A stretch of DNA of 64,000 nucleotides from positions 2,581,524 to 2,645,523 of the forward strand of contig NZ_AP027042.1 of assembly GCF_027924605.1 (NCBI RefSeq), written 5' to 3'. Source of the stretch: Dyella sp. GSA-30 (GTDB taxonomy: Bacteria > Pseudomonadota > Gammaproteobacteria > Xanthomonadales > Rhodanobacteraceae). Made by a program: the position numbers and the translations under genes. The first letter of the stretch is position 1; every line of letters starts with the position of its first letter. The notes below the pieces were generated by a model. It saw nothing but the letters and a program-made list of their open reading frames with translations, did not search any database and was not told the DNA's origin. This document shows positions 62,374-64,000 of this stretch, piece after piece.

Positions 62374-62402
62374 CTTATCGCTTTTCATCGAGCTGGGATA
62401 AG
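62374..62402. promoter_or_regulatory. inverted repeat in the lysR-trpB gap
   Basis: CTTATC (62374-62379) and GATAAG (62397-62402) form a 6-base dyad with a 17-base spacer in the gap between the divergent LysR gene and trpB. It is a candidate LysR-type operator, since this family binds interrupted dyads near divergent promoters. Confidence 0.45.
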
Positions 62403-62457
62403 CATCTAATATGCAGATCGATGTAGTTAACGACAGTTTTTTGCACAGGAAAGGCCG

Positions 62458-63669
62458 ATGCCCAAGATCGAAGATTTCCATCACTGGCCCGACGAACACG
62501 GCCGTTTCGGCGATTTTGGCGGGCAGTACGTCGCCGAGACGCTGATGGCGCCGCTGGCCGAGTTGACCGAGGCCTATCTGCGCTTGCGCGACGACCCGGA
62601 ATTCATTGCCGAGCTCGACCGCGACCTAAAGCACTACGTTGGCCGACCCAGCCCGATCTATCACGCCGAGCGTTTGTCCAGTCACGTCGGCGGCGCGCGC
62701 ATCCTGCTCAAGCGCGAAGACCTCAATCACACCGGCGCGCACAAGATCAACAACACCGTCGGCCAGGCCCTGGTCGCCAAGCGCATGGGCAAGCCGCGCA
62801 TCATCGCCGAGACCGGTGCGGGGCAGCATGGCGTGGCCAGCGCGACGGTGGCGGCGCGGCTCGGTTTGAAGTGCGTGGTCTACATGGGCGCCGTGGATAT
62901 CGAACGGCAGAAGATCAATGTCTATCGCATGAAGCTGCTGGGTGCCGAAGTGGTGCCAGTGACGTCCGGTTCGAAAACGCTCAAGGATGCGCTCAACGAA
63001 GCCATGCGCGACTGGGTGACGAATGTTGCCGATACCTTCTACATCATCGGCACGGTGGCGGGGCCGCATCCGTATCCGCTGATGGTGCGTGATTTCAACG
63101 CCATCGTCGGACGTGAAGCGCGTGCGCAGATGCTCGAACAATACGGCCGCTTGCCTGATGTACTCACTGCCTGCGTCGGCGGCGGCTCGAATGCGATCGG
63201 TCTGTTCCACGCGTTCTTGAACGACAAGGACGTGCGTATCGTCGGTGCCGAAGCGGCGGGCGAGGGCATTGCCAGCGGTCACCACGCCGCATCGCTGGCC
63301 GCGGGCCGTCCCGGTGTGCTGCACGGCAATCGCACCTATGTGCTGTGCGACGACGACGGTCAGATCATCGAGACGCATTCGGTGTCCGCCGGCCTGGATT
63401 ATCCGGGCGTCGGGCCCGAGCATGCCTTTCTGAAAGATGCCGGCCGTGCGGAGTATGTCGGCGTCACCGACGACGAAGCACTGGAAGCATTCCATCTGCT
63501 GGCGCGCACCGAAGGCATTCTGGCTGCGCTCGAATCCAGTCATGCCGTAGCGCAGGCGATCAAGCTGGCGCGCGGCATGAGCAAGGACCAGATCGTGCTG
63601 TGCAATTTGTCCGGCCGTGGCGACAAGGACGTGCACACGATTGCTGCGCGTGAAGGAGTTGAGGTATGA
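62458..63669 (+). CDS. trpB: tryptophan synthase beta subunit
   Basis: Joins indole and serine to tryptophan with PLP. The 403 residues have the PLP Schiff-base Lys96 ([10 protein letters not shown]), the catalytic [10 protein letters not shown], the phosphate loop GGGSNAIG (about 241-248) and the C-terminal ESSHA and GRGDKD motifs. Ribosome binding site AGGAAAGG. Overlaps trpA by four bases (ATGA), the usual trpBA coupling. Confidence 0.97.
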   Translation: MPKIEDFHHWPDEHGRFGDFGGQYVAETLMAPLAELTEAYLRLRDDPEFIAELDRDLKHYVGRPSPIYHAERLSSHVGGARILLKREDLNHTGAHKINNTVGQALVAKRMGKPRIIAETGAGQHGVASATVAARLGLKCVVYMGAVDIERQKINVYRMKLLGAEVVPVTSGSKTLKDALNEAMRDWVTNVADTFYIIGTVAGPHPYPLMVRDFNAIVGREARAQMLEQYGRLPDVLTACVGGGSNAIGLFHAFLNDKDVRIVGAEAAGEGIASGHHAASLAAGRPGVLHGNRTYVLCDDDGQIIETHSVSAGLDYPGVGPEHAFLKDAGRAEYVGVTDDEALEAFHLLARTEGILAALESSHAVAQAIKLARGMSKDQIVLCNLSGRGDKDVHTIAAREGVEV

Positions 63670-64000
63670 GCCGTATCGATCGCCGCTTTGCCGCGCTCAA
63701 GCAAGCCGGCCGCACCGGGCTGATTCCCTTCGTCACGGCGGGCGATCCGTCGCCCGAACACGCCGTCGTGCTGATGCATGCGCTGGTCGAAGCCGGTGCC
63801 GACGTGATCGAGCTGGGCGTGCCGTTTTCCGACCCGATGGCCGATGGCCCGGTGATCCAGCACGCCAGCGAGCGTGCCATCGCCAAGGGCGTGGGTCTGG
63901 CGCAGGTGCTCGGCTGGGTCAGCGAGTTCCGCCAGCGCGATGCCGATACGCCGATCGTGTTGATGGGGTATCTGAACCCGGTCGAGATTCACGGCTACGG
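63666..64000 (+). CDS. trpA: tryptophan synthase alpha subunit (3' end beyond window)
   Basis: The first 111 residues of the TIM-barrel alpha subunit, which cleaves indole-3-glycerol phosphate and channels indole to Trp[11 protein letters not shown], the catalytic Glu in [16 protein letters not shown] and Asp in the same motif, and [13 protein letters not shown] are all present. The start overlaps the trpB stop. The gene runs off the right edge. Confidence 0.96.
   Translation, partial: MSRIDRRFAALKQAGRTGLIPFVTAGDPSPEHAVVLMHALVEAGADVIELGVPFSDPMADGPVIQHASERAIAKGVGLAQVLGWVSEFRQRDADTPIVLMGYLNPVEIHGY

Noticed and set aside
1-64000. CRISPR array, prophage, insertion sequence or toxin-antitoxin pair
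   Set aside because: No regularly spaced repeats, transposase, integrase or phage structural genes were seen on either strand.

Overview
The window is high-GC, densely coded chromosomal DNA of a gammaproteobacterium. Several features point to the Xanthomonadales, most likely the Rhodanobacteraceae (Dyella, Luteibacter, Frateuria or Rhodanobacter type): the order asd-fimV-truA-trpF-trpBA, a short RsxB coupled to nth, GC-rich 'CCCCTCACCCCAGCCCTCTC' repeats, and many GTG starts. This placement is inference from gene order and protein character, not from a database search. There are no rRNA operons, prophages, insertion sequences or CRISPR arrays. It reads as ordinary core genome with a few accessory islands.

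Layout. 0-4.2 kb: the 5' end of a tRNA-Leu (minus strand), then rnr-rlmB and a small membrane protein, then a guanidine exporter (Gdx) behind a guanidine-II riboswitch. 4.3-9.0 kb: the complete pstSCAB-phoU operon (minus strand) with a Pho box. 9.2-11.7 kb: rnt and a DcaP-like porin that has its own Pho box. 11.8-15.6 kb: a translationally coupled three-gene operon of unknown product (stand-alone adenylation enzyme, ferric-reductase-like membrane flavoprotein, crotonase). 15.9-24.2 kb: a tripartite RND efflux pump and, upstream on the same strand, a QseBC/PmrAB-type two-component system. 24.4-27.2 kb: a small putative exported protein, a beta-carbonic anhydrase and a SulP transporter. 27.3-32.1 kb: nth, rsxB, a periplasmic protein, metG and a YdjM-like membrane hydrolase.

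32.2-34.8 kb: an MFS transporter-HAD phosphatase-DeoR regulator operon. 34.8-41.9 kb: DUF2147, Mrp/ApbC, FMN reductase, dcd, a lipoprotein, a HIT protein, dienelactone hydrolase, rimO and DUF3025. 41.9-50.4 kb: a PhnD-like binding protein, a YihY/BrkB protein, an exported protein, greB, DUF998, a HerA-like ATPase, an MltD-like lytic transglycosylase, a small protein of unknown function and psd. 50.4-51.0 kb: 570 bases without a gene, made of nested inverted repeats. 51.0-58.6 kb: prmB, GNAT, aroC, a D-2-hydroxyacid dehydrogenase, asd, a coiled-coil protein and fimV. 59.0-64.0 kb: truA-trpF, a JmjC/cupin-like protein, a LysR regulator divergent from trpB, and trpBA (trpA cut by the window end).

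Regulation visible in the sequence: two Pho boxes link phosphate uptake (pst) and the porin into one regulon. The guanidine-II riboswitch overlaps an alternative hairpin next to the gdx ribosome binding site. A direct repeat with an 11-base period precedes the RND operon. Helically phased TTTGTG repeats precede the MFS operon. An inverted repeat lies in the lysR-trpB gap. Four copies of one long inverted repeat lie between genes at 4.2, 22.0, 38.4 and 58.7 kb. The best candidate for a poorly described system is the adenylation/membrane flavoprotein/crotonase operon at 11.8-15.6 kb.
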